From: Corbicula japonica
Lineage: Eukaryota > Mollusca > Bivalvia > Venerida > Cyrenidae
Length of the DNA stretch: 64,000 nucleotides
Direction of reading: 5' to 3'
Assembly: GCA_038501625.1 (NCBI GenBank)
Contig: JAZAYU010000127.1
Location: 1,426,001-1,490,000, forward strand
Shown here in pieces: positions 34,599-47,152 of this stretch (position 1 is its first letter; each line of letters starts with the position of its first letter). Both the position numbers and the translations under genes were made by a program. Below the pieces are notes generated by a model. It did no database searches and was not told the origin of the DNA. It worked only from the letters and a program-made list of their open reading frames with translations.

Positions 34599-37125
34599 CT
34601 AGTCCAATTCTATGATTGTTATTTTATTTCCAGCACATGTAACAATTAAGCTCTTCTTGCTATGATTGAAGCACAGGGAACGAGGATAAGCTACCTTCCC
34701 TAATTCACCTAATATTGTTAAGTCTTTCCCTATCTGTACAATACTTTGAGATGAACTTGTTCCACATACAAACACATTTCTTCCATCTGTACATATGCCA
34801 TAACACGAGGACAGTTTTGTGTCACTCAGAGTGGACAGATGTTTCCCCTGAATGTCTAGAACAACCAAACCCTTGTAATAGTCAGCAACAAACACTCTAT
34901 TACCAGCAGCGTTAATTACAATGTGTCGTGTTCCCTGGAAGACATTTTGACCTGATGTATCTGCAGATACTTTCTGTAGTACCTGACCTTCTATGTTATA
35001 TATGTATAATGTATTACTTGAGTCAGTTATAAATAATTGTCCATCATTATGAGCCAGGCCCCAGCAGCAGTGGTCCATTTTGAGACTCCTGGTAGCTGTC
35101 ATTTTATCTCTCAAAGTCACAAACTGGACAGACTGATTGAGTGTTACTGCAGCTTCTTTCTCACCGACAGTACAAACAGCATTTGGTGAAGTTGGAAAGT
35201 CAATGAAATCTCTCACTTTTTCTGTTGACAGGTCAAAGAGTTTTAATTTGTTGTTATAGTAGTCTGCTAGGAGAATGCTGTCCTCTATGATACAAGATCC
35301 CATGATGTAACAATTTTTCTTATCATTTGCAAGCTTGATGTCTATTTCTTTTTGTGTCTTTACTTTGTACAAACCGTCCTTTGCTGCATATATCTGATTG
35401 TTTATTTTTTCTGTTGATAGCTGATTGTTTATTTTGTTGGTTGAAATTTTACCCAGTGTTTTGGTTGTTTGAAGAGATGCCTTAATATTCTGGTCAGGTT
35501 TGAAGCAGATTATTTCTTTTGTTGTCTGTTGAAGATATCTCTGTACTTCCTCTGCCTTGGCTGTTATTTTCTCAGAAGACTTGATGCAGACAAATTCTTG
35601 GGACTTGTTCCCTTCTGAATTCCTAAGTTCAGAAGCTGCCTCATTTAGAGCTGTCACCAAGCTCTCCACAGTGTTTGTCTCGGCTGCTAAAGATGCCTCA
35701 ATCTTGCTGAATTCCTGTTTTAGTTCTTTTATGGTCTCTTGTTCCATTGTCTCCAGTAGTGTTTGCATCTCTTGTCGAAATGCTTTTACAGACTCAATTT
35801 CCTTTTCAAGATCTTCTTGTAACTTTCGACCTTTGGCTTCTTGGGTTGTCTTGATTTCCTTCATGTTTTTCATCAGTGTACCGATCTTCACTTTAACATT
35901 GCCCAGAGCTTTCTGTTGGTACAGCTGGTCAATTTCCTCTGAGATTAAGAGTGTATTCTTGCAGGATCTGAAATTATTAAAGATAGAAATGTTGAAATCA
36001 GCCCAATAACTTTTAAATTGACTTAGGTTTCCTTGCCCGGCTACTTTTCCAGCACTAAAGAAAATTAAATTTTTTGTTTGTTTTTTTTTTCACAATTTCT
36101 GTGTTTACATTCATTCAAACCGTGACTTTTGTTGTTGAATTTTTAAAATGTGATTTCCCAAAGTTCCGAATTCAAGACAACATAAGTTAACCATTTAACC
36201 CCTAGGTAAAAGGCTATCCCCCACCCCCCTCCCTAAACTAGTTTAAAACTGCAACTAGCAGAGAACACCTTGACTAATTAAGTGATATAGCCTTCTACTT
36301 CAAAACATTTCTACACCCCAGTAAATAAATATTATATATATCTGCTTAGGAAACAGTGTATATAATGGCAATAGCTCCAAATGATATACTCTATCTCAAT
36401 GCTATATTGGAAGATAAATTAACAATCGATATTAATAAACTAATTGTGATAGGACTAAACTAAACAAATTATCATAATGGTTTTAGGTATGATGGCTTTT
36501 TTATCTGTGACAAAAAGCTTACAATTACCTGGTATAGAGTTAGCATAACCCTTTTACTTCAAAGGTACACCTTTATTGCAAGGGCGGACAGTGTAGATCC
36601 AGATCAGACGGCACATCTTTGCTGTCTGATCAGGATCTACACTGTTTGCTTTAAGATTCAGGATCTACACTGTACACAATTAAGCTGATTAATTCGATTA
36701 CAGAATTTCTGTAAATCATCCCTGCTAACAATTAAATGGCCTATTGATATTGATAGGAAAGTGAAGGTTAAAAAAAGTGATGTTCTTAAAACATACTTGT
36801 GATTTAAAGCAATGCACGGGGCGCATGCCACCTCATCATGATCCTTGCAGTACATGGTGACCACCTCCAGCTTGTGCAGGCCACATCTCTGAGTGGGGTA
36901 GCTCGGTAGGGACCCATCCAGTCCTGCAGTGCTCAAGTCTGCTTTATCCAGAACATTGTGATCTTTCATGGAAGGGAACTTCTTGTGTAATGTGATACAT
37001 GGTGAACAGAAATAGTCCTTGCATTGTATACAATACTTCTCCGCAGCTCTTGTCCGATTGTCCTCGGCACAAAGACAACATCGGATGTTCTTTATTTCAT
37101 CTGAATCACTCCCACCGGTAGCCAT
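34599..37125 (-). CDS. TRIM-like B-box/coiled-coil/NHL-propeller protein, copy 3
   Basis: Two exons, 37125-36797 and 35967-34599, giving 565 residues. Start is the ATG of MATGGSDSDE. All B-box cysteines and histidines are present; the coiled coil is followed by a six-bladed propeller ending GNKITIIELD. Two features set it apart. The linker between coiled coil and propeller has a 9-residue insertion (LSTEKINNQ), an in-frame 27-bp near-duplication of the neighbouring NKINNQ segment, also seen in the copy 4 pseudogene. The intron is 829 bp against 206-220 bp in copies 1 and 2, and includes a C-rich stretch near 36215. No RING is present. The gene is antisense within the inferred ASPM intron 30158-39677. 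Confidence 0.88.
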
Positions 37126-37255
37126 GTTGGTGAATTTTACTTCCTCTTGTCAGATTAACAACTTTATCTCCATGGGACTGTATACTACCTCTGTTTAAGA
37201 CTATTGATTAGTGTTACAATAGGTTTAACTGAGGTAAACTGTAACACTGATTTAA

Positions 37256-37363
37256 ACAAGGCTGTAGGTTATAAAACTGAGAATGTAAACCAGTCGCCAT
37301 TTCAGCCAATCAGATCCTTGAGATTTGAGACTGATTTCCATGCTCAGTTTTATAACCTTGGGC
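37256..37363. mobile_element. Palindromic MITE, internally deleted
   Basis: Starts aggttataaaactgagaatg, ends ctcagttttataaccttggg, with gccaatcagatccttgagat inside. Lies about 130 bp upstream of the TRIM copy 3 start and is not seen in the 5' flanks of copies 1, 2 or 5. Confidence 0.6.
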
Positions 37364-37658
37364 ACTGATTATTTTATTTAAATACTTTGAGGTTAGAATC
37401 TTAAACAAAAGTTTTAGTGCAGAATGTAATAATATATTGTGTTACAAGTTTATAATTAACTAACAGACAATATGCTTTAAGCAACAAGAAAATAAAACCT
37501 GATTGTCAGTAAATATTTAAAGTTAACTATCTTTTCAAAAAATTAAACCTGTACTTATCCTCATATTTAACTCATTTTAAGGTTTAATGTGGAAAAGATT
37601 ATACATGATCAACATCAGTAAATCAACATCTGTTACTTCTTGTTTACAAAACTTCTGT

Positions 37659-38221
37659 TTAACCCTTTCCTCCATATACACCTTTTTGGCCTGGGTGAAC
37701 ATCTAATCAGGATCTACACTGTTCACTTTTTGATTCATTAGGTTATTTCTGACCAAGATGAGACCAGTGCAGATCCTGCTCAGATGGCACATTGTTGACA
37801 GCTGATCTGGATCTACACTGGGCGCACATGTATAAAAACATGTATAAATGGAGTCAGTGGCGTAGCTACTATTAGGCCATGTAGGCCCGGGCCTACAAGT
37901 TGGACAGGAAAATTTTCAAAAGTCCAAAAAATACAATAAAAACCGTTTTTTCGAATCAAATATGTCTTTGGCTCTTGGGGAAAAATGATTATTTTCTTTG
38001 CCAGATGTAAATGCAGACCTACGTTCGCATTCTCTGTGTTTTCACGCTTTATTTACAGTTTGCTACATTTAATCTCCACTTGTTTACTTCTTTTTTTGCG
38101 GGGGGAGGGGGGGATGGCTTTGCACCTCAAATCCCCTTATCAAATGGCAACCGTCACTAGGAACCCCTTATATGTACCTACAACTTGTAAAAACTGGCTA
38201 CGCCCCTGAGTTAAAGGTTAA
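37659..38221. mobile_element. piggyBac-like MITE, interrupted by another element
   Basis: Begins ttaaccctttcctccatata and ends with taaaggttaa after the nested insertion at 37855-38208. Orthologous in position to 3136-3350 and 19215-19424. Confidence 0.6.
37855..38208. mobile_element. Nested terminal-inverted-repeat element (hAT- or CACTA-like)
   Basis: Ends cagtggcgtagctac and ctggctacgcccctg form imperfect inverted repeats; agt flanks both sides (37852-37854 and 38209-38211), a 3-bp target duplication. Near the left end is the perfect palindrome gtaggcccgggcctac. The CAG...CTG ends suggest hAT, the 3-bp duplication does not; superfamily left open. A small open frame (37985-38209) has no recognisable domain. 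Confidence 0.65.
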
Positions 38222-38299
38222 CAGGTTGTTCTGTTATACCCCTTTCTAATGTGAGTTGGCTGCTAAATATATGTGAAACACTATATACTGATGCCCTTT

Positions 38300-38553
38300 T
38301 GCCCTTTCCTCCATAGAGACACATTGATTGTTTGGGCGAACAGTGTAGATCCAGATCAGCTGGCACATCTGTGCCATCTGATCAGGATCTGCACTGCTCA
38401 ATTTTTGATTCATTAGGTTATTTCCTACCAAAATTAAATGCCACCAGTGCAGATCCTGATCAGATGGCATGAATGTTCCGGCTGATCTGGATCTACTATG
38501 GTAATGGTCACACATGTGTAAAAATGCGTATATATGGAGGAAATGGTTATATT
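38300..38553. mobile_element. piggyBac-like MITE
   Basis: From ccctttcctccatagagaca to gcgtatatatggaggaaatggtta, with the internal gatccagatcagctggcaca / ctgatcaggatctgcactg palindrome. Specific to unit 3. Confidence 0.6.
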
Positions 38554-39677
38554 ATTAGCCACAGTAAATATTCTGCTTGAGATATTTATGTCATGTCATA
38601 TAAGATTGTTTATAGAAGTATTATCTCTATCAAATACAATAACTTATCAACCACATTACTTCAATCACTCTAGAGTTACCGGGTATGTCCCTTTTAATAG
38701 CTGATTTTTGACCTAATGTGCTCTATCTACTCTCAAATTTGGGAAGACACTGTCCAGTCTTTACTTCTATTGTTTAGAATCTTTAGGTGCACAATTATCT
38801 CTGCTAAATTCTTCAACTAGCAAGATCTTAACTAGATAGAGGGGTAGGACATATTTTGTAACTGTTTTGCACTCTTGTTTTGAACTTTGACCCTCTGGTG
38901 TAAGTTTTAAGACCTGACTGGATAAAACTTTGTGGCAAGATACTGGGTTGAAGATTCTGAAACAGAGATTTGGAGACCAGTCTCAAATCTCAAGAATCTG
39001 ATTGGCTGAAATGGGGACAAACTGATTGGCTGAAATGGGGACAAATCTTTTGTCAGCCAATCAGACGTTTGAAATTAGAGACTGGTCTCCATTCTCAGTT
39101 TATAATCTTGGAGCCTGGTTAAAGATTTGGCACAGAATCTAGTGTTAAGTGTTCTACCACTATTGTCAATGATGCACTGCTACACACTGGTTGGTGTCTA
39201 AGGAAATAATGATAGATGTACAGCAGGTATTAAATTTCTAATATAATGTTGAAATTCTGGTAAATCAAGTTGTGAGTTTGAAAAAAGACAATGTCATCAT
39301 TTCTCTGCGGTGTTTATCCCTGAAACAAGTGCTGTAAATTGGTGGGCATTTGCCTATCCAGGGCTTGCCTCAGTTTTGATTCGGCGTATCTTGTTCATGT
39401 GATTGGGCGCTAATGAAAGAATTAGTCCGGGGATATCCAAAATCTGCCATATTGGGCTGCTTTCCACATATCAGCAGAAACTGAAAAGTGAGTTTGGCCT
39501 AAACCAGTTTGATGGAAGTGATTTGCCGTGCTCTGTTTAGGAATCAGCATACACCCGTGTAACTGTGTATAGCAAATGAAGTTCACCCAATATCAGAGTA
39601 AGCAAAAATTTGCAAATAAGATATATATACTAGTATGACTCGTTATAAATGTCATGCTGTCTGATTCTGTTTTTCAG
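38554..39677. other. Intron-like DNA upstream of ASPM tail 3
   Basis: No gene. Paralogous to 3440-4487 and 20941-21979. It contains a palindromic MITE (about 38966-39115) in which attggctgaaatggggacaaa is duplicated in tandem at 39000-39045. Confidence 0.55.
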
Positions 39678-42600
39678 ACATTATGGAGAGGTTACTATAT
39701 CAGAAAGAACATCAGAAGTCGCCGACTTACAATGGTCCGCCAGCGTGTACAGGAGGCAACAGCCTCGGCAACAGAAGAGAAGAAGCTAGGAAACAGAACA
39801 TCAAGCGCTTTGGATTTTCTCCTCAAGTATAAAAAGCTGTCACAGATTCAGGAAGCCTTGGTTCATCTTGGTACGTCCTGTTTAGATTTATGGTACATTT
39901 GACATGCAGTATGATAAAACACTTAAGGGCTTGCCACACTCCTCCCAATCTTGTTCATCGATAAAAAGAAAATTATCAAAATCTCAATAATGGCAAAATG
40001 CCGTTCAATGAAACTTTGCACAAATGAATGATACTAATGTATCTTGATTTTGCATACAGTAAGACACGTTAGAATAGTAAAGAAAACAAGCTAGACCTTA
40101 AAACTCCTTAAAATTCTATTTACATAAATCCCCAAAACTAAGAGATACAAAACATAATTTTAAATTCCCACGTGAGTGCAATGTTACTGACAAGAAAATG
40201 TTGTCCCGGCTGATCTAGATCTATATACAATAAACCTTGTTTATATGGAGTAAAAGGTAAATCACCTGCAGCTATAGCTTTAGTTAGTCTTGTTACTGTA
40301 ATGAAGTTGCGAGCATTTATGCCAGTGTGAAATAATCATCTGTCTGAAACCTAATCCCCAACAAGTTAAATGACACCACAGCTCTTTTGGGGTATTATTT
40401 CAGATGTGGCAACAAGACTGTCTTGGATCTGTTGTGAGAAGATGGTAGAAACCAACGCGATATCAGTACTGTACACGCTCATCAAGGGCTGTAACCGCAG
40501 CCTTCCTCACATGGAGCTGATCAAGCTTACTGTCAGTATTCTAACCAATCTAGCCAAGGTAGGCAGCTGGTTTTATTTGGGGCATATCAGTACTGTACAC
40601 GCTTGTCAAGGGATGTTACTGCAGCCTTCCTCACATGGAACTGATCAAGCTTACTGTCAGTATTCTGACCAATCTAGCCAAGGTAGGCAGCTGGTTTTAT
40701 TTGTGGCATATCAGTACTGTACACGCTCATCAAGGGCTGTAACTGCAGCCTTCCTCACATGGAACTGATCAAGTTGACTATCAGTATTCTAACCAATCTA
40801 GGAAGCTGGTTTTATTTGTACCATATCTGTGCTGTACACGCTCATCAAGGGCTGTAACCGCAGCCTTCCTCACACGGAGCTGATCAAGTTAAATATCAGT
40901 ATTCTAACCAATTTAGCCAAGGTAGGAAGCTGGTTTTATTTGTGCCTTATCTGTACTGAACACGCTCATCAAGGGCTGTAACTGCAGCCTTCCTCACATG
41001 GAACTGATCAAGTTGACTATCAGTATTCTAACCGATCTAGCCAAGGTAGGCAGCTGGTTTTATTCGTGGCATATCTGTACTGTACACGCTCATCAAGGGC
41101 TGTAACCGCAGCCTTCCACACATGGAGCTGATCAAGTTAAATATCAGTATTCTAACCAATTTAGCCAAGGTAGGAAGCTGGTTTTATTTGTGCCTTATCT
41201 GTACTGAACACGCTCATCAAGGGCTGTAACCGCAGCCTTCCTCACATGGAGCTGATCAAGCTAACTATCAGTATTCTGACCAATCTAGCCAAGGTAGGAA
41301 GCTGGTTTTATTTGAGGCATGACATGGGAAAATTTGTCTTTGTATAGTTTTTATACGCCCGTTTGAAAAACAGGACGTATTATGGGAACACCTGCGGCGG
41401 GCGGCGGGCGGGTGGCGTCCACAGGGTTTCCGCTCTCTAAGTCAAAGAGTTTTCATCCGATATTTATCAAACTTGGTGAATAAGTTGGTGGGCATAATAT
41501 CTCGACCAAGTTCTATAACCAGCCAAATCTTCCCAGGCACTCCTGAATTATGGCCCTTGAATTGTCCAAAATTACTGTTTCCGCTCTCTAAGTCAAAGAG
41601 TTTTCATCCGGTCTTTATCAAACTTGGTGAATATGTTGGTGGGCATAATATCTCGACCAAGTTCTATAAGCAGCCAAATCCCCCCAGGCACTCCTGAATT
41701 ATGGCCCTTGAATTGTCCAAAATTACTGTTTCCGCTCTCTAAGTCAAAGAGTTTCCATCCGGTCTTTATCGAACTTGGTGAATATGTTGGTGGGCATAAT
41801 ATCTCGACCAAGTTCTATAGCCAGCCAAATCCCCCCAGGCACTCCTGAATTATGGCCCTTGAATTGTCCAAAATTTGGGTTTCCGCTCTCTAAGTCAAAG
41901 AGTTTTTGTCCTGTCTTTATCAAACTTGGTGAATATGTTGGTGGGCATAATATCTGGACCAAGTTCTATAACCAGCCAAATCCCCCCATGCACTCCTGAA
42001 TTATGGCCCTTGAATTGTCCAAAATAAGGGTTTACGCTCTCCAAGTCAAAGAGTTTTCATCCGGTCTTTATCAAACTTGGTGAATATGTTGGTGGGCATA
42101 ATATCTCGACCAAGTACTATAACCAGCCAAATCCCCCCAGGCACTCTTGAATTATGGCCCTTGAATTGTCCAAAATTTGGGTTTCCGCTCTCTAAGTCAA
42201 AGAGTTTTCATCCGGTCTTTATCAAACTTGGTGAATATGTTGGTGGGCATAATATCTCGACGAAGTTCTATAATCTGCCAAATCCCCCCTGGCACTCCTG
42301 AATTATGGCTTTTGAATTGTCCAAAAACTGAATTAGCGGTATCTGCTCTCCAAGTCGAAAAAATTTCATCGGACCCTTACGCAACTTTGATGATCAGCAT
42401 TTTTACGGGCGTATTTTGTGTCAGTTTGGCAGTCTTGTTACATTTTAGTTATATCAGCAATTTAACCCTTTCCTCCATAGATACACATTTATTGCATGAG
42501 CATACAGTTTAGATCTAGATCAGCCGGCACATCTGCTAAACTGTCTGCTTTTTTATTCATGAGGTTATTTCTGACCAAAATGCGACCAGTGCAGATCCTG

Positions 42601-44377
42601 ATCAGATGGCACAAATGTGCTGGCTGATCTGGATTTACACTGGTCACACATGCGTAAAAATGCGTATATATGGAGGAAAGGGTTAAAGAATGTAAAATTA
42701 TCTATTTTGTTGTCATAACTAGAATGCATTTTGACTACATACAAGTCATGTCTTATGTAGTTACCTAGAAATGCATAATAAGCACATGTAAATGTCAGCA
42801 TATTGAAGACACACTTTTCTTGAAGTGCCCCATTAATTTTACCTGTTCATTTAAAGGAGCGGGCTGGTAAAAGGGCTGGTATATTTATTGAAGTAATCCT
42901 GAGTTGAGGCTAGACTGTGTGGGCAGTAATTACTGCATATATATAAACAAGCTTAATCAAAACCTATTATATTTTTGAGTCACCCTTTCAAAGAAAAATA
43001 CACAGGGATCGCTTTGTGTGTCCATCAATCACGAAAATTTAACATTTGTAATAACTTTGCCATTTCTTAATATTTCTTCATCAAACTTAAAATTTATATT
43101 GTTGGTGACACCAGGTCTATGATGTATCCAACATGTTTTGGTCAAGGTCACATTACATTTGACAAGAGTTATGCTTCTCTTTCCGACAATCCAAGGGCCA
43201 CACAACTAAACACCTATCAAGAAATATTAATTTTTTTGGTGGCCTTTTTAGTTTATTTTTTCATTTATTATAGACCATGGTGTTTATAAGTCAAACTATC
43301 ACTTCTACTATTTTTGGCCACACCTTAAACATATTTATAACTCGCTTAACCACTTTGGATAAAAGCTCTTCCAATGGAATAAAGAGTTAAATTGATGTTT
43401 TATTACAGTATGAGAAGACAAGGGCCCCTGTATACAGTGCTGAGGGAGGCATTGCTGTTCTGGTGGAAGTCATGCAGATATACAGGGAGAAGCCAGCCTT
43501 ATTCAACAAGATATGTACTCTACTAGGAATCCTGGCTTTGGAGGCACCATGGAAAATGGTAAATAGCATGATATGCCATATACGTTTAATGCAGGTGCTA
43601 CCAGTGAAGATCAACTGGCCATCTGATCAAAATCTACACTGTTTGCTTCTTGATCAGAAATAAACAATAAAATTATAAGTGAACAGTGTAGATCCTGATT
43701 TGCTGCCTGATCTAGATTAAAATACACTTATAGCTCCTGCAATAACACTCATAGATACGGAGTCAAGGATAGAGATGTGTTACTGAGCTTGTTTTTTGTT
43801 TGCTAGCTTGATAGGAAGAGCATTGGATTTCTTTCCCACCCATTATTTGTTGATGTTTTTTTTCTCTTAAAAATTCACTCTTCAACCGCATTATCATTTT
43901 CTGTTACGTACTAAATATTTTTGAGGTTTTGACATCATATCTGATGGTTGTGAAATTGTTGCAAACAGTAAGTTATATATGTTTAAGTGAAGTTTTAACT
44001 AGAAACTTGCTATGGTTCGTTCCCTTAGGGTTCTTGGTTGTTAAAACTTCACTAAATAAACACAAACTGTAACTTAAAGTAATGTATTTTTGTTCTTGTT
44101 TATTCAGAGTATTCTTGAAGACAAGAAATTGGTCGAGAGGCTCCGTAGCATACAGACACTGACAGCTCGTAAACACAAACTGGAAGAGACCGTTACAAGG
44201 GCACGCATGAATGCCAGCTCAATTAATACTACATTTAGTGTCCAGTCACCTGTAAAGAAACACAAAATCAAGCCGGAGTGGTCACTGAACAAAGACAAAA
44301 TGAATGAAATAGAAAATCCATTGCGGGCAATCAACTTTGTGCTTGAAAATGTTGGAATTAAAGGGAATAACAAATGA
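39678..44377 (+). CDS. aspm: ASPM C-terminal tail, copy 3; 5' partial
   Basis: Four exons: 39678-39870, 40404-40558, 43409-43558 and 44108-44377. The last is 270 bp, six shorter than copies 1 and 2, because two codons (QR) are missing from EETQRVTRARMN. Phases are conserved and frames are open; substitutions include C to W near the end of exon 3 (EAPWKM). Intron 2 has grown to 2850 bp through a seven-unit amplification of exon 2 (40464-41322), a Helitron-like element (41353-42414) and a MITE (42462-42686). Intron 3 is shorter than in the other copies because it lacks the hairpin and MITE block. The upstream partner is the frameshifted IQ exon at 29965-30157. ASPM's tail normally works in spindle-pole and microtubule minus-end organisation; this partial copy is not assumed to be functional. 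Confidence 0.8.
40464..41322 (+). repeat. 124-bp tandem repeat derived from ASPM exon 2 (unit 3)
   Basis: Unit starts at 40464 (in the exon), 40588, 40712, 40827, 40951, 41075 and 41199: steps of 124, 124, 115, 124, 124 and 124 bp. The 115-bp unit lost gccaaggta, removing its donor. Units alternate between two sequence types (gtgccttatctgtactgaac and gtggcatatctgtactgtac), as expected from two-unit amplification. Confidence 0.9.
41353..42414 (+). mobile_element. Helitron-like tandem-repeat element with acgcccgt ends
   Basis: 5' hairpin atacgcccgtttgaaaaaca...ggacgtat (41353-41380), then six units of about 151 bp starting ccgctctctaagtcaaagag (near 41430, 41580, 41731, 41882, 42034 and 42184), then a short 3' end with ttttacgggcgtatttt. 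Each unit has caaacttggtgaatatgttg and aattatggcccttgaattgt. Overlapping open frames on both strands reflect this repeat, not genes. Only unit 3 has it. Confidence 0.75.
42462..42686. mobile_element. piggyBac-like MITE, best preserved copy
   Basis: Starts ttaaccctttcctccata and ends tatggaggaaagggttaa, an 18-bp exact inverted repeat beginning and ending with TTAA. That agrees with TTAA target duplication and CCCTTT...AAAGGG termini. 225 bp, no coding capacity. Confidence 0.75.
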
Positions 44378-46155
44378 GAGACAATCAGCTGATGCTTGGC
44401 AATCTTGGTATCAAGAGTAGTGCTTTTAGATAAAAGGAATTTGAAAACGGGCCCAAGATCATAAAGCTGAAACCGGAGACCAGTCTAAAATCTCAAGCGT
44501 CTGATTTGGCAAAATTGAGACCAGTCTGCAGTCTGACCAAACAAATTCTGGAGTTTTGTGACTGGTTCCCAATCTCAGTTTAATGAAGTTGATTCCTGAG
44601 CACAAGAATAAAAAACTGAAACTGGAAACCAGTCTCATTTCTTACAATCCAAGTTTTATTATCATCTCAAAACTGAAACTGGTGACCAGTCTCAAATCTT
44701 TAGAATCTAATTGGATGAAATGAAGACTATTCTCCAACCATTCAGATGCTTGAGATTTGAGTGGTTTCCAATCTCAGCTTTATGATCTCAAGCCCTGCTG
44801 TTCAATAATGCTTGAGCAAGATATTGTAGTTGAGATATGCTTGTTTTCTGAAGAAGATAACTTAGAAAAGGTTTAAATGTAGGAGAAATGGTCTGTCTCA
44901 TTTGCAACAAAAACAAAGATGTAAATCATTGGATTTCATGCACCTTTTAATTTCATGTAACTTTGTCATATAAATGTGAGATATTTTCAGTAAATGCACT
45001 AATCATACTGAAACCAGATATATTTCCATTTACCATCAGACAGAGATTAGCCAATTTGTGCACTGTGCATTTGATAAGGATGTACTAAGGATGTACTTTG
45101 TTAACTCCTTGGTTAATCACCCAATTTAATATGTTTTATAATATGAAGGGATTTTAAAGAAAGAACAAAAATTCATTATAATAATCATATACAGAGGACA
45201 ATATATATCTTATATTCTAACGTTCTTATCACAGATCAAGAATTATGTGGTCTACATTACCAGATGTCTAGGGTTTTGTGGTTATTGATGGTTGCCCTTT
45301 AAAAAAATTATTTCACAGAAGTCGATTTGTGATAAGAAAATGTCAAAATTTCAGTTCTACTTAAAATTTATGTGAGAAGAGCATGATTGACATATTGTTA
45401 AAACTATAAAACAGACTGGAATCCATTCTTGGAACATGAGTATCTGATTGGTCAGTTTGAAGACTGAATTCAATTTCAGCCAATCAGCTGCTTGGGATTT
45501 GGAAACTTGTTTCCAGCATATTTGGCTGTATGATCTTTGGAAAAAAATTACTAAATGTGTAGAAAATAATTGAGAAATGTACATAACATGTATAAAAGGA
45601 AATTCCATTTTGTGTTTGTTGTTGAAATTCCTCTGTTATTTTGTCATGTACAGTATGTTTGATTTTGTCTTACAAACCTTTCTTAAACAGATTGAAATAA
45701 GAGAATCATTTCATCAAGTCTCCGTCTTCTTTCCGAAGTTTCCAATTTCTCTTGCTTTCTTGTTCTCTGTGGTCAATTGATTCACATGTTTAAATGTTTT
45801 GTCTTCAAGATTGGTCTATTTTCAATGTTCTTTCTGTCTTTTTTCTCTGTCAGCCTAGTAGTTTTAGCTATTATTAAAGCTTGTTTTAATAATCATGTAA
45901 CTGATTGACTGTACATACTCTTTTTTATATAAAAGTTGCCTGTTTTAAATTTCCAAATTCAAAATAATATTTTCCTTTTTTCCCAAACATAGAAAACCTC
46001 TTGTATTGAAAAAAGGGGCATTAAAATAGTATCCTTTGTAGCCTAGCAATCATTTGGTTATGTTTATTAAATGAAATGATTTAAAAATAGTAATATGTTA
46101 GTTCAAGTAACCATATTTTTTCATATCAGAAAAAGGGTTTTCTTTTCCCATTTAT
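44378..46155. other. 3' flank of ASPM tail 3, no gene
   Basis: Paralogous to 8500-10117. Two to three diverged palindromic MITEs (about 44452-44590, 44655-44800 and 45410-45530) are visible; no recognisable coding sequence. Confidence 0.55.
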
Positions 46156-46682
46156 GATCAGTAATTGATCTGCAACCGGTGTGTTCAATAAAAGATCTAC
46201 ACCCTGTGTTCACTTAAGGATCTGCACTTTTTGTGTTCATCATTGATCTGCACCATATGTGTAAAGTAAATTATCTGCTTCATATGTGTTTATTAAAGGA
46301 TCTACACCATATGTGTTCATTAAATCATCTGCACCATATGTGTCAAGTAAAAAATCTGCATCGTTTGCGTTCAGTTATATATCTGCATCCTATGTGTTCA
46401 GTAAAAACGACCTGAACCATAATTGTGTTCATTAGTTTATCTGCACCATATGTGTTCAGTAACTGATCTGCACTGTATGTGTTCAGTAATTAATCTGCAG
46501 CCTATCTGTTCAGTAAAAATGATCTGCAACCAATGTGTTCAGTAAATGATTAGCACCCTATGTGTTCAGTAAAAATGATCTGCAACCTATGTGTTCAGTA
46601 ATTCATCTACATCCTATGTGTTTAGTAATTGATCTGCAACTTATTTGTTCAGTAATTATTCTGCTTTATATGTGTTCTGTAA
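46156..46682. repeat. Minisatellite, about 27-bp unit (unit 3)
   Basis: Same array as in units 1 and 2, with more units matching the full atctgcaccatatgtgttca phrase. Confidence 0.8.
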
Positions 46683-47034
46683 CTTGTTTATCATCTTGCA
46701 TAAGAATTTTGTTTGGCCTTTTCATAGAATAACATAAATTACTATCCATGTTCATACATAAGCTTTTGTTATGCCAAATCATTTCAATTATCTAAATGCT
46801 AATTTTATTGGAGCTGCATTAAACCATAAGTATTTATGTTGGCTTGTTTTATTTTATCCTCTGTTTTCTAGTAGTAGTTTTGAATATGTGAATCTTTGGA
46901 CCATATTTTAAAATCACATGTCTCAACCTTTTTTTAATGTGTTCTATTCTGAATCTAGAAGTTTTTACTGACTCACTCTCTGGGTTTAGGTTAAATTTAG
47001 CTACATCCTCATTGTATCTTACAAATACTTATAT

Positions 47035-47152
47035 AAAACTAAATCTGGAGACCAGTCTCAAATCTCAAAGCATCTGACCAGTCGCTATTTCAGCCAGTCA
47101 GATGCTTGAGATTAGAGACTGGTCGCCAGTTTCAGTTTAAGATCTTGGGCCC
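47035..47152. mobile_element. Palindromic MITE (unit 3)
   Basis: Paralogue of 10924-11042 at the same position. Confidence 0.7.

Noticed and set aside
41473..42512. Overlapping 72-111 residue open frames on both strands, similar to one another.
   Set aside because: They are translations of the 151-bp tandem unit of the element at 41353-42414, recurring at its period; no domain, no splice or start conservation.
46233..46415. Repetitive open frame MFIIDLHHMCKVNYLLHMC....
   Set aside because: It is a translation of the 27-bp minisatellite and is not open in units 1 and 2.
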